Source: Desulfovibrio sp. (GTDB taxonomy: Bacteria; Desulfobacterota; Desulfovibrionia; Desulfovibrionales; Desulfovibrionaceae). Taken from it: DNA of 62,906 nt. This document shows, piece by piece, positions 1 to 8,709 of this stretch (within the stretch, counting starts at the first letter, position 1; each line of letters begins with the position of its first letter). Made by a program: the position numbers and the translations under genes. The stretch lies in the NCBI GenBank assembly GCA_024699605.1, contig JAILPJ010000093.1, positions 1 to 62,906 of the forward strand, in the 5' to 3' direction. The notes beneath the pieces are model-generated. The model was not told the DNA's origin. It ran no database searches and saw only the letters and a program-made list of their open reading frames with translations.

Positions 1-153
1 ATGTCTTTCACACCGATAGGTCTCAGCTCCAATTTCATCGAGATTATGCAAGGCAAGGCCATTTTTATGAATGCTGCTTTGCTGTCACCTCAACAAGAGA
101 CAACGGCATACGAAAAATCTTTTTGATGCCGAGTATAACACATGGGGGAGGTT

Positions 154-1668
154 CTATTGTATTTTTTGATAAATGAAGCAGCCAATCCAGCCATAATTTT
201 TTTCTTCATCTACCGGGATATCAGCTACTAAGGTATAAAGCCCACTGGCTGCCACAGCCTGCTGAATTTCCTCAGTAAACATCGCCACATGATTCGCTTC
301 TTGAACTTTTCCGATGACAAGAACATCGGCAGCATGCTCTGCAAGAAAGTCTGCGAATTTTTTTGTATCACGGCCAAGATGCAAAAAAACACGACTTAAA
401 TCATCCATTCCCAAGCACGGAGGCTGACGCCGTGTCAAAGGATACAAAAAATGCATAAAGCCACTCACAGAAAGCGTTCTTCCTGGCAAGGATTCAATCA
501 CTTTTCCTGCCAATAAGGTATTGGACTGTCCAGAAGCATCGTTGGACCAGCGACATTCTGGAAAATCCTGCACTATCTTCCACGTTTCCTGCAAAGCTAC
601 TGGGCGATAATTGACACAAAGCACAATGAGGCTGGCCAGCAAAAGCATTCTGACTTTGAGCAGGCGCTGTAGAAAAGCTGGATCTTGCTGAAGCCTAAAA
701 CTGAGCGCCAGCATACCCGCAAAAGCCGGGAAAAGCATGGAGAAATGATATAAGAAGGCCATTTTGCTGACTATTTCAACAAGAGGAGCCAGACTGCAGG
801 CAAGCCAAAACAAAGCTCGATGCCAATAACAGCGATTCTCGGCACGCCAAAGCACAACAAAGGCGAAAATGGTCAAGAGAAAAAATGGCCAAAACTCCCA
901 AAGAAAACGCAGACCATACTGAAAAATATTTCCTAAGATTTTTCCTGATTCTGCACTGACAACAGTTCCTGCCTGCAAATACGCCGAGATGAGACCATGC
1001 AGACTTCCACGACCTAACGCCATGACAAAAATAAGCCCAAGGCCTGTCATGATGCCACCTACGCAATAGATGCAAGCGGCAGAAAACCCATAGGCCAACC
1101 ACATGGCCAGGGCACCAAGGCAGGCATAAATCGCAAAAGGTTCTCTGAGCAGGACAGCCAGGGCTGTCAAGCAGCCAGCGGTGAACCAGGCAGCTTGCGT
1201 TTTGCGTGCAACAAGAAGCAGTCCTAAAAAAAGCGCGGCGTAGGCAATAGACAAACTATTTTTAACGCCTGCGTCTAAGACATCGGGAACATGCCAGCAT
1301 AAAAGACAGAGCAAAGCGATCAATAGACCATGCGTTTTGCTCGCGCTCTCTCTGACAAGCACCTGACACAAAAGCCAAGCCGCCAAAACGGCAAAACCGA
1401 GGTCGACCAGACGCATCCAAAGATAAAGATTTCCGGGAAGAGCACAGAAGGGGGCTAAAAGGCAAGAATAAAGATTGCAGGAACCCACGTCCGGAAGTTG
1501 TCCATGGGTCAGAAGATTCTGAAAGATCAATTGCGCATAATAGATATAGTAGCCCTCATCCATATGGGGATAATCTCCGAGGACCAAAAGCCTCGGCAGA
1601 ATTACAGCGCAAAGGATGATCGTAACAGGGCTAAGTCCAGTCAAACAAGACAAACACCGAAAGCTCAT
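154..1668 (-). CDS. GT-C type membrane glycosyltransferase-like protein (PMT/ArnT-like)
   Basis: This is a 504-residue polytopic membrane protein. An N-terminal hydrophobic segment is followed by an Asp-Glu pair at residues 37-38 (context PHMDEGYYIYY), the acidic motif expected in the first periplasmic loop of GT-C transferases that take sugars from polyprenyl-phosphate donors. About ten further hydrophobic segments follow, then a soluble C-terminal part of roughly 120 residues. It is the last visible gene of a long minus-strand glycan block, and its start overlaps the wecE stop by 4 bases, so the two are probably translationally coupled. By context it would transfer a polyprenyl-linked sugar made by the neighbouring GtrB-like enzymes onto a surface glycan or lipid. 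The fold class is fairly clear; the donor and acceptor are unknown. Confidence 0.7.
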   Translation of the reverse strand: MSFRCLSCLTGLSPVTIILCAVILPRLLVLGDYPHMDEGYYIYYAQLIFQNLLTHGQLPDVGSCNLYSCLLAPFCALPGNLYLWMRLVDLGFAVLAAWLLCQVLVRESASKTHGLLIALLCLLCWHVPDVLDAGVKNSLSIAYAALFLGLLLVARKTQAAWFTAGCLTALAVLLREPFAIYACLGALAMWLAYGFSAACIYCVGGIMTGLGLIFVMALGRGSLHGLISAYLQAGTVVSAESGKILGNIFQYGLRFLWEFWPFFLLTIFAFVVLWRAENRCYWHRALFWLACSLAPLVEIVSKMAFLYHFSMLFPAFAGMLALSFRLQQDPAFLQRLLKVRMLLLASLIVLCVNYRPVALQETWKIVQDFPECRWSNDASGQSNTLLAGKVIESLPGRTLSVSGFMHFLYPLTRRQPPCLGMDDLSRVFLHLGRDTKKFADFLAEHAADVLVIGKVQEANHVAMFTEEIQQAVAASGLYTLVADIPVDEEKNYGWIGCFIYQKIQ

Positions 1669-2801
1669 AAAAGTGCCCTGTGCAGCACATCCACTGTTTT
1701 CTCCTGCATTTCAAGTGTCATACCGAACCAAAGCGGCAAACGAATAAGCCGTGAAGACAGATCTTCTGTCTGTTGCATGCTACCATGGACGCGGCAAAAT
1801 TTTTTGCCAGCAGGAGAAGTATGCAGGGGAACATAATGGAACACCGCATGGATGCCATTGATTTTAAGTTCTTCAAGCACCCGTTGCCGGTCAATATCTT
1901 TGGGTAAAAGCACATAGTACATATGCCCATTATGACGACAATGCTTGGGTACAATGGGCCGCCTGAGCAGACCTCTGACTTCAAGGTCCTCTAGCAGCAG
2001 ATGATATCTGTGCCAGCAGTGCAGACGGTTTTCCGTGATCGCTTCAGCCTCTTCCAACTGAGCCCAAAGAAAAGCCGCGATCAGCTCGCCCGGCAGATAC
2101 GAGGATCCCACACTTTGCCAGGTATACTTGTCGATTTCTCCACGGAAAAAACGACTACGATCGGTCCCTTTTTCGCGAATGATTTCGGCCTTAAGGATCA
2201 GCCCGGGGTCATTGACCAAAAGGGCTCCTCCCTCTCCGGAAATGACATTCTTCGTCTCGTGAAAACTCAAAGCCCCCATCTGTCCAATACTGCCAAGGGC
2301 CTTGCCTTTGTAGGTTGACATAAAAGCCTGCGCCGCATCTTCGATGACTGGCAGACCATGCCTGGCAGCAATAGCCATAATTTCGTCCATTTCACAGCCG
2401 ACGCCAGCATAGTGCACCGGGGCAATAGCTCGGGTGCGCTTGCTGATGGCTTCTTCAATCAGCTGCTCATCAATATTCAGGGTATCCTCCCGAATATCGA
2501 CAAAGACCGGAACACCTCCCCGCAAAACAACGGCATTGGCCGTAGAGACAAAGGTATAGGAAGGCATGATTACTTCATCGCCGGGGCCAATATCCAAGAG
2601 CAAAGACTGCATTTCCAATGCTGCGGTACAAGAGTGCGTCAAGAGCGCTCTGGCACAACCACACATCTTTTCAAGACGGTAATGGCAGTCTTTCGTGTAG
2701 GGACCATCACCGGCCAGTCGACTGTTAAAATGGGCTTGAGCAATATTATAAAGCTCCTTACCCGTCATATGCGGCTTATTAAAGGGGACTGTTTCCTGCA
2801 T
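1665..2801 (-). CDS. wecE: dTDP-4-amino-4,6-dideoxygalactose transaminase (WecE/RffA)
   Basis: This PLP-dependent DegT/DnrJ/EryC1/StrS aminotransferase would convert dTDP-4-keto-6-deoxyglucose to dTDP-Fuc4N. The sequence follows the WecE family closely from end to end: the opening VPFNKPHMTGKEL, the stretch GDEVIMPSYTFVSTANAVVL, the PLP-ring aspartate in VIEDAAQ and the Schiff-base lysine in SFHETKN (about residue 184). The ATG at 2801 is preferred over the upstream start at 2840 because family members begin MIPFNKP. This start overlaps the GtrA gene end by 23 bases. A Fuc4N-type sugar in the O-antigen or another surface glycan is implied, although no rmlA/rmlB genes are seen here to supply the substrate. 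Confidence 0.9.
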   Translation of the reverse strand: MQETVPFNKPHMTGKELYNIAQAHFNSRLAGDGPYTKDCHYRLEKMCGCARALLTHSCTAALEMQSLLLDIGPGDEVIMPSYTFVSTANAVVLRGGVPVFVDIREDTLNIDEQLIEEAISKRTRAIAPVHYAGVGCEMDEIMAIAARHGLPVIEDAAQAFMSTYKGKALGSIGQMGALSFHETKNVISGEGGALLVNDPGLILKAEIIREKGTDRSRFFRGEIDKYTWQSVGSSYLPGELIAAFLWAQLEEAEAITENRLHCWHRYHLLLEDLEVRGLLRRPIVPKHCRHNGHMYYVLLPKDIDRQRVLEELKINGIHAVFHYVPLHTSPAGKKFCRVHGSMQQTEDLSSRLIRLPLWFGMTLEMQEKTVDVLHRALL

Positions 2802-3258
2802 GCGAAGACTCCTGGGCTTGGGCTTGCCCGGCAAAAACAAATAGCTTCAACGACACAAATAAAAAGGCCGCACAGACAAAAATGGCCGCCAATTGCACAA
2901 GCTGATGCGGGTAACCCAGTAGATCGACACAAATATAGAGCATCAACAAATTGATACAATAACTCACAGCGTGCGCTAGCAAAAAACGTACAGAAGATTT
3001 GGTAATACCACCCTTATGATGAAAAGTGTACTTTTTATTTCCCAAATACGACACCAGCATCGCTAAAGGGTACGATATACCAACAACAATTTTTGGATCT
3101 ACACCTAGCCATGTAATAAAAAGATATATAAAATAGCCAACAGAATTATGTGCAATGCCGACAATACCATATCGAATAAGTTGACGCCGTGCCTCTTTGT
3201 TAAAAAAAAGAGTCCAAATTGCGTCAACGAACTTGTTAGTCCTTAACAAATAAACCAT
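2779..3258 (-). CDS. GtrA family membrane protein
   Basis: This 159-residue protein has four predicted membrane helices and the GtrA signature: RYGIVGIAHNSVGYFIYLF near the N terminus and NKKYTFHHKG between helices 2 and 3. GtrA-type proteins are proposed to help move polyprenyl-phosphate sugars across the inner membrane together with a GtrB-like glycosyltransferase. Such a GT2 gene lies 15 bases upstream in the same direction, forming a conventional gtrB-gtrA pair. Codon use is AT-richer than in most neighbours, as in the adjoining part of the GT2 gene. This suggests the pair was acquired together. Confidence 0.85.
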   Translation of the reverse strand: MVYLLRTNKFVDAIWTLFFNKEARRQLIRYGIVGIAHNSVGYFIYLFITWLGVDPKIVVGISYPLAMLVSYLGNKKYTFHHKGGITKSSVRFLLAHAVSYCINLLMLYICVDLLGYPHQLVQLAAIFVCAAFLFVSLKLFVFAGQAQAQESSHAGNSPL

Positions 3259-3273
3259 CCAATGTAAAAATAG

Positions 3274-4245
3274 TTATTTTTTTTGACAGCTACTACTATC
3301 ACAAGCAGCGTCTTTACAATCTATATTAAAAACACTCTTAATAACATATTGCGGGGAGTTATTCATACTAACAAAAATCCTTCCCACATATTCACCAATA
3401 ATGCCAAGTAAAAGCATAATAATTCCACCGACAAAAAAAATGGCAGAAAATATTGAAGTATAGCCAACCTGAATATTATCGCTAAACAACTTCTGAAAAA
3501 TAGAAGTCATGCCCAACCCAAAGCCAAAAACAGCACAAAAAACACCAAGCAAGTCCGCCATGCGTAAAGGCCGGACAGAAAAATTTGTCGCTCCGTTCAG
3601 CCAGAGATTAATAAGCTTGCTCAACGTATAGCCACTTGTGCCGCTTAAACGACAGCGTTCTTCCATTGGCACATAGGCAAAATTTCTTGTGCTCTGTACG
3701 AGCAAGCCTGTTATGTACGGATAAGGATTATGGTACGTTAAAATTTGCTGTGCGATAAAAGACTTCATGGCATAAAAGTTAGACATCTGAAAATTCTTAT
3801 CCACATCCAAAAGGAAATGGATCATTTTTTCGTTAACTTTACTGCCAAAGTTTTTAAAGGCGCTTTGCTTTTTCTGGGGGTACTGGGCAATAGCAACATC
3901 AGCCTGCTTTTCCAAAGGCTGAAGAAGATCAAACACATGGTCGAGAGGACATTGCCCATCGTCGTCAAGACAAACCAGGAAATCGCCGCTGGCAAAACGC
4001 AAGCTGGCCATGCGAGCGCTGGCCTGACCGAAATTCTTGGTAAAATTGACAACTTTCAGGAAGTCTTTCGTGCGACATAATTCTGTCAAGACTCCGAGCA
4101 CATTATCGGGTGAACCGTCAACCACACAGACGATCTCGAAGCTGTAGCGCTGTTCATTGGCCATCAGCTGCTCGATCTCAGCAATAACCGCTGAGATGGT
4201 TTTTTCACTGCGATAACACGGGATACAAAAGCTGATTTTTGGCAT
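3274..4245 (-). CDS. GtrB/ArnC-like GT2 polyprenyl-phosphate glycosyltransferase
   Basis: This 323-residue GT-A fold transferase starts with the beta-strand KISFCIPCYRSEKTI. It carries an acidic metal and nucleotide site in VCLDDDGQCP (Asp 94-96) and ends with two membrane helices at about residues 230-290, the usual architecture of GtrB, ArnC and DPM1-like enzymes. These transfer a sugar from a nucleotide donor to undecaprenyl phosphate on the cytoplasmic face. With wecE downstream, a dTDP-amino sugar is a plausible donor, but this is inference. The C-terminal half is AT-rich compared with the N-terminal half. A short Cys-rich tail (DCKDAACDSSSCQKK) is unusual for the family. Confidence 0.87.
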   Translation of the reverse strand: MPKISFCIPCYRSEKTISAVIAEIEQLMANEQRYSFEIVCVVDGSPDNVLGVLTELCRTKDFLKVVNFTKNFGQASARMASLRFASGDFLVCLDDDGQCPLDHVFDLLQPLEKQADVAIAQYPQKKQSAFKNFGSKVNEKMIHFLLDVDKNFQMSNFYAMKSFIAQQILTYHNPYPYITGLLVQSTRNFAYVPMEERCRLSGTSGYTLSKLINLWLNGATNFSVRPLRMADLLGVFCAVFGFGLGMTSIFQKLFSDNIQVGYTSIFSAIFFVGGIIMLLLGIIGEYVGRIFVSMNNSPQYVIKSVFNIDCKDAACDSSSCQKK

Positions 4246-4262
4246 AATCAGAGACCATCTGG

Positions 4263-5015
4263 CTAGAGTTTCTCATCCAAAAGCAAGGTTTTCACAATAT
4301 CCTTCATATAAAAAACGCCGCGTTTCCTCTGAATGAACTCTGCCGCCAGCAAAGCGCCCCGCACAAAAGCCAGGCGGGAAAAGGATTCATGGGTAATAGA
4401 AATCCGCTCATAGCCATCCGTTGCAGTGATTTCATGCACGCCGACGTAGCCATCCAGGCGTATGGATGAGATCGGCACTTCCTCTCGACTGATGGCCTGT
4501 TGAATATAACGCGCCGTTTTCGTCGGTGAGGGCTTGTTATGCGGATGACGCTCAATGATCTCAAAACGGTAGTCCGGGAAGACCCTGGAAAGTCGCTCAA
4601 CAAAATCAATCACAAGATTGATACCCGAAGTCAGCGTCGAGGCAAAAACCAGACCAATAGAATTTTTGATCACTTTGTTTTTGATCTGCTCCACTTCGTC
4701 CTCGGTAAAATCCGTAGGACAAATCACAAGATTGGTCTTGGTGCGGCAACAGAGATCCACAAGCTTAAGGGATGTGGCACAGGCGGAGAAATCCACGATA
4801 ATGTCCACAGGTGTTTGCTTGGGATCAAAGGACTCAATGGGCTGAACACATAACTTGGGATCAATGGCGATTTCAGTCAATTCACAAACGCGTTTTCCCG
4901 CTGTGGCACTTTCTTTGCGACAGAGTACGGCAGCCAGTTCATGCGTTGGGTTTTCTGCCAGATAGCGAACAAATTCTCGACCGGCACGACCCAGACCACA
5001 CAGACAAAGTTTCAT
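4263..5015 (-). CDS. dihydrodipicolinate reductase-like NAD(P)-binding protein
   Basis: This 250-residue Rossmann protein begins KLCLCGLGRAGREFVRYL, a dinucleotide-binding motif. It shows features of DapB-like reductases: a VDFSACATSLKLVDLC strand and helix, a substrate-domain segment EIIERHPHNKPSPTKTA with the E-x-HH/H-x-x-K arrangement, and a GYVGVHEITATDGYERISITH segment. It sits in a glycan cluster beside racemase-like and ATP-grasp genes rather than with lysine-synthesis genes, so it may reduce an amino-acid-derived imine for a surface modification instead of making diaminopimelate. No strong Shine-Dalgarno sequence precedes the ATG. A repeated hairpin leader ends at this start codon. 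Confidence 0.7.
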   Translation of the reverse strand: MKLCLCGLGRAGREFVRYLAENPTHELAAVLCRKESATAGKRVCELTEIAIDPKLCVQPIESFDPKQTPVDIIVDFSACATSLKLVDLCCRTKTNLVICPTDFTEDEVEQIKNKVIKNSIGLVFASTLTSGINLVIDFVERLSRVFPDYRFEIIERHPHNKPSPTKTARYIQQAISREEVPISSIRLDGYVGVHEITATDGYERISITHESFSRLAFVRGALLAAEFIQRKRGVFYMKDIVKTLLLDEKL

Positions 5016-5073
5016 CAGTTTTTTCGGCGTGGAAATCCCAGCCGTTAAGCCGGGGAGGAAACGCCGCCTCCAT
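5013..5073 (-). repeat. Copy A of the GGAGGCGGC leader hairpin element
   Basis: On the minus strand this reads ATGGAGGCGGCGTTTCCTCC and continues to the start codon of the DapB-like gene. An outer stem CGGCG/CGCCG encloses a T-rich internal loop and an inner TCCC/GGGA stem. It resembles elements at 7143-7193, 38607-38664 and 27864-27913, all of which also end at a start codon. It can also be read as a leader peptide beginning MEAAFPPR. Function is unknown. Confidence 0.5.
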
Positions 5074-5158
5074 CGTTTTTCCTGTTTTGCTACAAGATCC
5101 GTTAGATCGAAAAATCAAACTCCTGGCCCATCACGCCAAAAGTCACAATAGAGCCTGA

Positions 5159-5884
5159 TTAATTGACAAAGCCGTTCAGCGCCATACTTGAGTGCACAAA
5201 GTTGACCAAAGAAACAAAGTCAAAAACGGGCAAATGAAATTTTTGCCGAATGCGGTCGCTATAGGGCGGCATATTGGTGCATTCAAGCAGAATGCCGGCA
5301 TATTGTTCTTTGGACAGTGCCGCCTCAAGACAATCAAGGATTTCACGGGCACAGACCTCAGTATCCACACTCTGCCAATTCTGTACGGTAAAATTCGTGA
5401 ACATCTCCTTGTCTTGAGTACCAACGATGTCAAAAGCGCTGCCTTTGAGAGCATTGTCGATACCCACGGCCTGAAGATGCCGATCTGTCAGGGTTTGGCT
5501 ATTGGCAGTCAGAATCAAAAGCTTTTTGCCTTGAAAAGCCAGTAAAAGGCTCGGCAAGAGCATCAGGGCTGAAGTGAACAGAGGAATGTGCAAGACATTG
5601 GCCAGCTTTTGCTGAAAAAGTGACAAAAAACCACATGATGTGGTGATGGCCCGCACACCTTGGGCTTCAAGCTCTTGTGCTGCCAAAACAAAAGGTTGCA
5701 GATCTTCATCGTTCAAATCGAGCACAACTTTGTGTGGCAGACTGCCCTTCACCACTTTGTAAAGAACCGGAAAATCCCATGTCCGCGCATTGCCCACATC
5801 ACCGACAATACGGGGAAAATGGGATTCAAGCATCAGGATACCGAGATCATAGCCATAGATGTTTTTTCCACCCTGCACAATCAT
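5159..5884 (-). CDS. Asp/Glu racemase superfamily protein (hydantoin racemase-like)
   Basis: This protein of about 241 residues belongs to the Asp/Glu/hydantoin racemase superfamily. The two half-sites carry the expected cysteines: TTSCGFLS in the N-terminal half and LLECTNMPPY in the C-terminal half, which in this family form the two-base catalytic pair. The ATG at 5884 is preferred over an upstream TTG because AGGCGGA lies six bases before it. The gene overlaps no other and follows the ATP-grasp gene by 17 bases, so the two are likely cotranscribed. The substrate may be an amino acid or a dicarboxylic acid relative; in this context it could supply a D-configured acid to the ATP-grasp ligase. 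That role is inferred. Confidence 0.7.
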   Translation of the reverse strand: MIVQGGKNIYGYDLGILMLESHFPRIVGDVGNARTWDFPVLYKVVKGSLPHKVVLDLNDEDLQPFVLAAQELEAQGVRAITTSCGFLSLFQQKLANVLHIPLFTSALMLLPSLLLAFQGKKLLILTANSQTLTDRHLQAVGIDNALKGSAFDIVGTQDKEMFTNFTVQNWQSVDTEVCAREILDCLEAALSKEQYAGILLECTNMPPYSDRIRQKFHLPVFDFVSLVNFVHSSMALNGFVN

Positions 5885-5901
5885 CTTCAATCCGCCTGCG
5901 T

Positions 5902-7143
5902 TTACCAAACCAATCCGGCTGGTCCGTGTTCAGTTTGTATAATAGCTGAAAAGGTCTTTTTTACTTTCTCAATAATTTCGTAACAGGCTTTTCTGTTTTT
6001 GCCCGCGAGCAAAATCGGCCCGTATTTTCCCGAATCATCTCTGAGCGCTTTGGTTGTCATACCGACATGAAAACCATCACGGCAAAACTTGTGGACCCCC
6101 TCAATGGCCAAAACATCTTCCACACCCTCTAGAGCCGTCAGCACGCCATCGGGAAACGCAAAACACAGCCAAGCTGAGACCTTGTTGTCAAGCTTTGCTT
6201 CGTCGACAAAGGTTTTGCGATCCTCCACAAGATAATCAATGAGTGCGCTATTGGTGTCAAAACCACTGGCCAAAGGCGTCAGATCAGAAGAGAGATAGAC
6301 GCCGCCTCCTCGCGCCGCACATTCGACCAGATAAACCTTGTGGTCTTCGTGGCAATACAAATATTCGGCATGCGTAATACCAAAGGGCAGAGCAAACGCT
6401 TTGATCAAGGCGTCATTTGTCTCTTTGACCAAGGTCGCAACGGGATCCTCAAGATTTCTGACCGAAGAAAACATACACATTTTGGAAACAAAAAGGTTTT
6501 CCACGGCAAAATATTCTTTGTCACCCACATCCAAGGTCAGATACTGATGATCCATGGCAAAACCATCGGCAAGGTATTCTTTCCCTTGAATGAATTTTTC
6601 CACAATGACGTCATGCACCTGAGATTTGCCCAGACTGTAGGCAAAATTCTGCGTCAGTTGCTCATCCGACGAGACTTTGATCACACCACGACTGCCGCTG
6701 CTGTCCACAGGCTTAATGATCACAGGATAACCGATGGAACGTGCCGCCTCAAGCGCCTCGTCCAGACTTGCAGCCTTGGCAAAATCAGGCACAGGCAATC
6801 CGGCTTTTTTGGCCTGGCAGCGCATCTCATATTTGTTGGTAAAGCGTTTGGCACAGTCGACACCAATACCCTTAAGGCCAAGCTGTTCGGCCACATAGGC
6901 CACAGACAGCACGGAAACGTCCGTTTGATCTGTCGTGATGGCGTCAATACATTCCTTTTTGGCTGCCTGCAGAATAGCTTCCTTATCTCGTGTATCAATA
7001 TAGTAGGAGGCATCGCACAGTCGAAAACAGGGATAGTCTCCGGCAATACTAACACAAATCACGCGATAGCCACGTTCCTTACAAATTCGCACAAAGTTCA
7101 GCTGACCTTCGCCAGCGCCTAAAATCATAATTGTTTTTGACAT
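5902..7143 (-). CDS. ATP-grasp carboxylate-amine ligase-like protein
   Basis: This 413-residue ATP-grasp protein starts SKTIMILGAGEGQLNFVRIC, a pre-ATP-grasp Rossmann-like domain. It then carries the ATP-binding segments YPVIIKPVDSSGSRGVIKV (about residues 140-160), a central VIVEKFIQGKEYLADGF, and a metal-binding VYLVECAARGGG near residue 270. These fit the PurK/CarB-like ligase group that joins a carboxylate to an amine through an acyl phosphate. Together with the adjoining racemase-like and DapB-like genes it suggests an amino-acid side chain being made or attached to a glycan precursor. The start is set at ATG 7143; it has no clear Shine-Dalgarno sequence and directly follows a repeated leader hairpin whose small frame ends in a TGATG overlap with it. 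Confidence 0.8.
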   Translation of the reverse strand: MSKTIMILGAGEGQLNFVRICKERGYRVICVSIAGDYPCFRLCDASYYIDTRDKEAILQAAKKECIDAITTDQTDVSVLSVAYVAEQLGLKGIGVDCAKRFTNKYEMRCQAKKAGLPVPDFAKAASLDEALEAARSIGYPVIIKPVDSSGSRGVIKVSSDEQLTQNFAYSLGKSQVHDVIVEKFIQGKEYLADGFAMDHQYLTLDVGDKEYFAVENLFVSKMCMFSSVRNLEDPVATLVKETNDALIKAFALPFGITHAEYLYCHEDHKVYLVECAARGGGVYLSSDLTPLASGFDTNSALIDYLVEDRKTFVDEAKLDNKVSAWLCFAFPDGVLTALEGVEDVLAIEGVHKFCRDGFHVGMTTKALRDDSGKYGPILLAGKNRKACYEIIEKVKKTFSAIIQTEHGPAGLVW

Positions 7144-7193
7144 CACTTTTTCGGCAAAATGCCCAAAAGCTCAGGCAAAAATGCCGCCTCCAC
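7143..7193 (-). repeat. Copy B of the GGAGGCGGC leader hairpin element
   Basis: On the minus strand this reads GTGGAGGCGGCATTTTTGCC and continues to the ATG of the ATP-grasp gene. The outer stem CGGCA/TGCCG and inner TGCC/GGCA stem are separated by paired T-rich loops. A 16-codon frame starting GTG (VEAAFLPELLGILPKK) ends with a TGATG overlap on the ATP-grasp start, so translational coupling is possible. Confidence 0.5.
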
Positions 7194-7268
7194 GCTTCTT
7201 TGCTCTCTTCTCACAGAGCCATTATCCCAAGATAAGCAGGATTTATAAAACATTATTTAATTATATTT

Positions 7269-8282
7269 TTAACAATAATATTCTTGATACCAACGTACAA
7301 ACTCAGCAATACCATCGTATAGGGATGTTTTTGGCGTAAAATTTGTTGCTTGAACAGTTTCCTCAATATCTGCCCAGGTTGCTTGAACATCTCCTGGCTG
7401 CATTGGTAACATTTCTTTCTTTGCTTTTTTTCCTAAAACTTTTTCAATTGTTTCAATAAACTCCATGAGTTCAATCGGATGACTATTTCCTATATTATAA
7501 AGACGATATGGGACATAGCTATCTGCAGACGAAAGTTCATCATGGCTTACTTTTTGTTGTAAAGATGGTTGAAGTGGCAAAATCCTAATAATAGTTTCTA
7601 TAACGTCATCAATATAAGTAAAATCTCTTAGCATCTTGCCTGCGTTAAATACTTTGAGCGGCTGGTCATGCAAAATTGCGGTCGTAAAAAGATGCAAAGC
7701 CATATCTGGCCGCCCCCATGGCCCATAAACAGTAAAAAGCCTTAAGCCAGTTGCAGGGATCTTAAAAAGATAACTATAGGAATAAGCCATCAATTCATTA
7801 CTTTTCTTGGTCGCAGCATAAATACTAGCTGGGTGATCTGTATTTTGACTTACTGAATATTTTTGCGAAGAATTGATGCCATAAACCGACGATGATGAGG
7901 CAAATAAAAGATGTTCGACGGGAAAATTTCTACAGCACTCTAGAATATTACCAAAACCTATAACATTAGAATCTAAATATGCTCTCGGATTCTCAATACT
8001 ATAACGGACTCCAGCTTGTGCGGCAAGGTTGACCACATGCGTAAATTTATTTTTTGCGAAAAGTTCATTAATATTTTTTGTATCTGAAATATCTATAGCA
8101 AAAAATTGAAAATTTTTAATATATTTTGATGAGCTAATTCTTTTTAGCCTATCTTTTTTTAAATTAACATCATAGTAGTTATTACAATTATCTACACCAA
8201 CAACTTGATGGCCTGCCGCCAAGAGCCTCATAGCAAGATGATAGCCGATAAAACCAGCAACACCTGTAATCAAAACGTGCAT
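7269..8282 (-). CDS. NAD-dependent epimerase, UDP-glucuronate 4-epimerase type
   Basis: This 337-residue extended short-chain dehydrogenase has the N-terminal NAD motif TGVAGFIGYHLA, a FASSSSVYG strand carrying the catalytic Ser, and the YxxxK pair in SIYAATKKSN. The length and the segments VDNCNNYYDVNLKKDRL and GQAGVRYSIENP-like AQAGVRYSIENP are typical of UDP-GlcA 4-epimerases (GAE type, also WbpP/CapI-like). It would provide UDP-galacturonate or a related epimer for the local glycan. The gene and its 5-prime flank are clearly AT-richer than the surrounding genes, which suggests recent horizontal acquisition. No Shine-Dalgarno sequence stands out upstream. Confidence 0.85.
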   Translation of the reverse strand: MHVLITGVAGFIGYHLAMRLLAAGHQVVGVDNCNNYYDVNLKKDRLKRISSSKYIKNFQFFAIDISDTKNINELFAKNKFTHVVNLAAQAGVRYSIENPRAYLDSNVIGFGNILECCRNFPVEHLLFASSSSVYGINSSQKYSVSQNTDHPASIYAATKKSNELMAYSYSYLFKIPATGLRLFTVYGPWGRPDMALHLFTTAILHDQPLKVFNAGKMLRDFTYIDDVIETIIRILPLQPSLQQKVSHDELSSADSYVPYRLYNIGNSHPIELMEFIETIEKVLGKKAKKEMLPMQPGDVQATWADIEETVQATNFTPKTSLYDGIAEFVRWYQEYYC

Positions 8283-8347
8283 ACAAAAACCCTTAAATAT
8301 AATAGATAAATTATAAGCGTAGCTGACTGGTAAAAAATCTCAAGGAA

Positions 8348-8683
8348 TTACCCATGCGTAACCATGATCATACCAAGACAGACAAAAAGACAGCCAAGCA
8401 GCTGGAACCATGATAAATGTTCATTGAAAAGAAAATAGGCCCCAAGGAGAACGCCAACATACTGAAGAGAAACAATGGCTTGACTGACACTGAGAGAACC
8501 GATGCGTAAGGCGGCAATATAAAAGAGGGCTCCAAGTCCAAAGAGGGAAAGCCCGCAAAATGTCTTAAGATTGACAACGCCCCATGGCGTTGGGCTGGCA
8601 ACGCTGGCACCTGATTTCAAAAAAAGGTTCGCCGCCACATTGCAGCAAACAGTAAAAAACATAAGAAGAAGGTGCTTACTCAT
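8348..8683 (-). CDS. Small EamA/ArnF-like membrane transporter subunit
   Basis: This 111-residue protein has four membrane helices and the layout of EmrE/ArnE/ArnF-type half-transporters, including KSGASVASP after helix 1 and a Gly-rich last helix (LGCLFVCLGMIMVTHG). The ATG at 8683 is chosen because GAGGA lies 6 bases upstream; an upstream TTG in frame would swallow that site. Its neighbours are a large membrane protein 26 bases upstream and the AT-rich epimerase downstream. A flippase role for a polyprenyl-phosphate sugar, as for ArnEF, is a reasonable inference but cannot be shown here. Confidence 0.7.
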   Translation of the reverse strand: MSKHLLLMFFTVCCNVAANLFLKSGASVASPTPWGVVNLKTFCGLSLFGLGALFYIAALRIGSLSVSQAIVSLQYVGVLLGAYFLFNEHLSWFQLLGCLFVCLGMIMVTHG

Positions 8684-8709
8684 AAAAGTCCTCAAAGGCC
8701 AAGAGAAAC

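Noticed and set aside
1-62. Possible start of a minus-strand gene running off the left edge (frame beginning MALPCIISMKLELRPIGVKD)
   Set aside because: No ribosome binding site and only about 20 codons visible; KLELRPIGV is suggestive of TrmO-like starts but the next residues do not fit.
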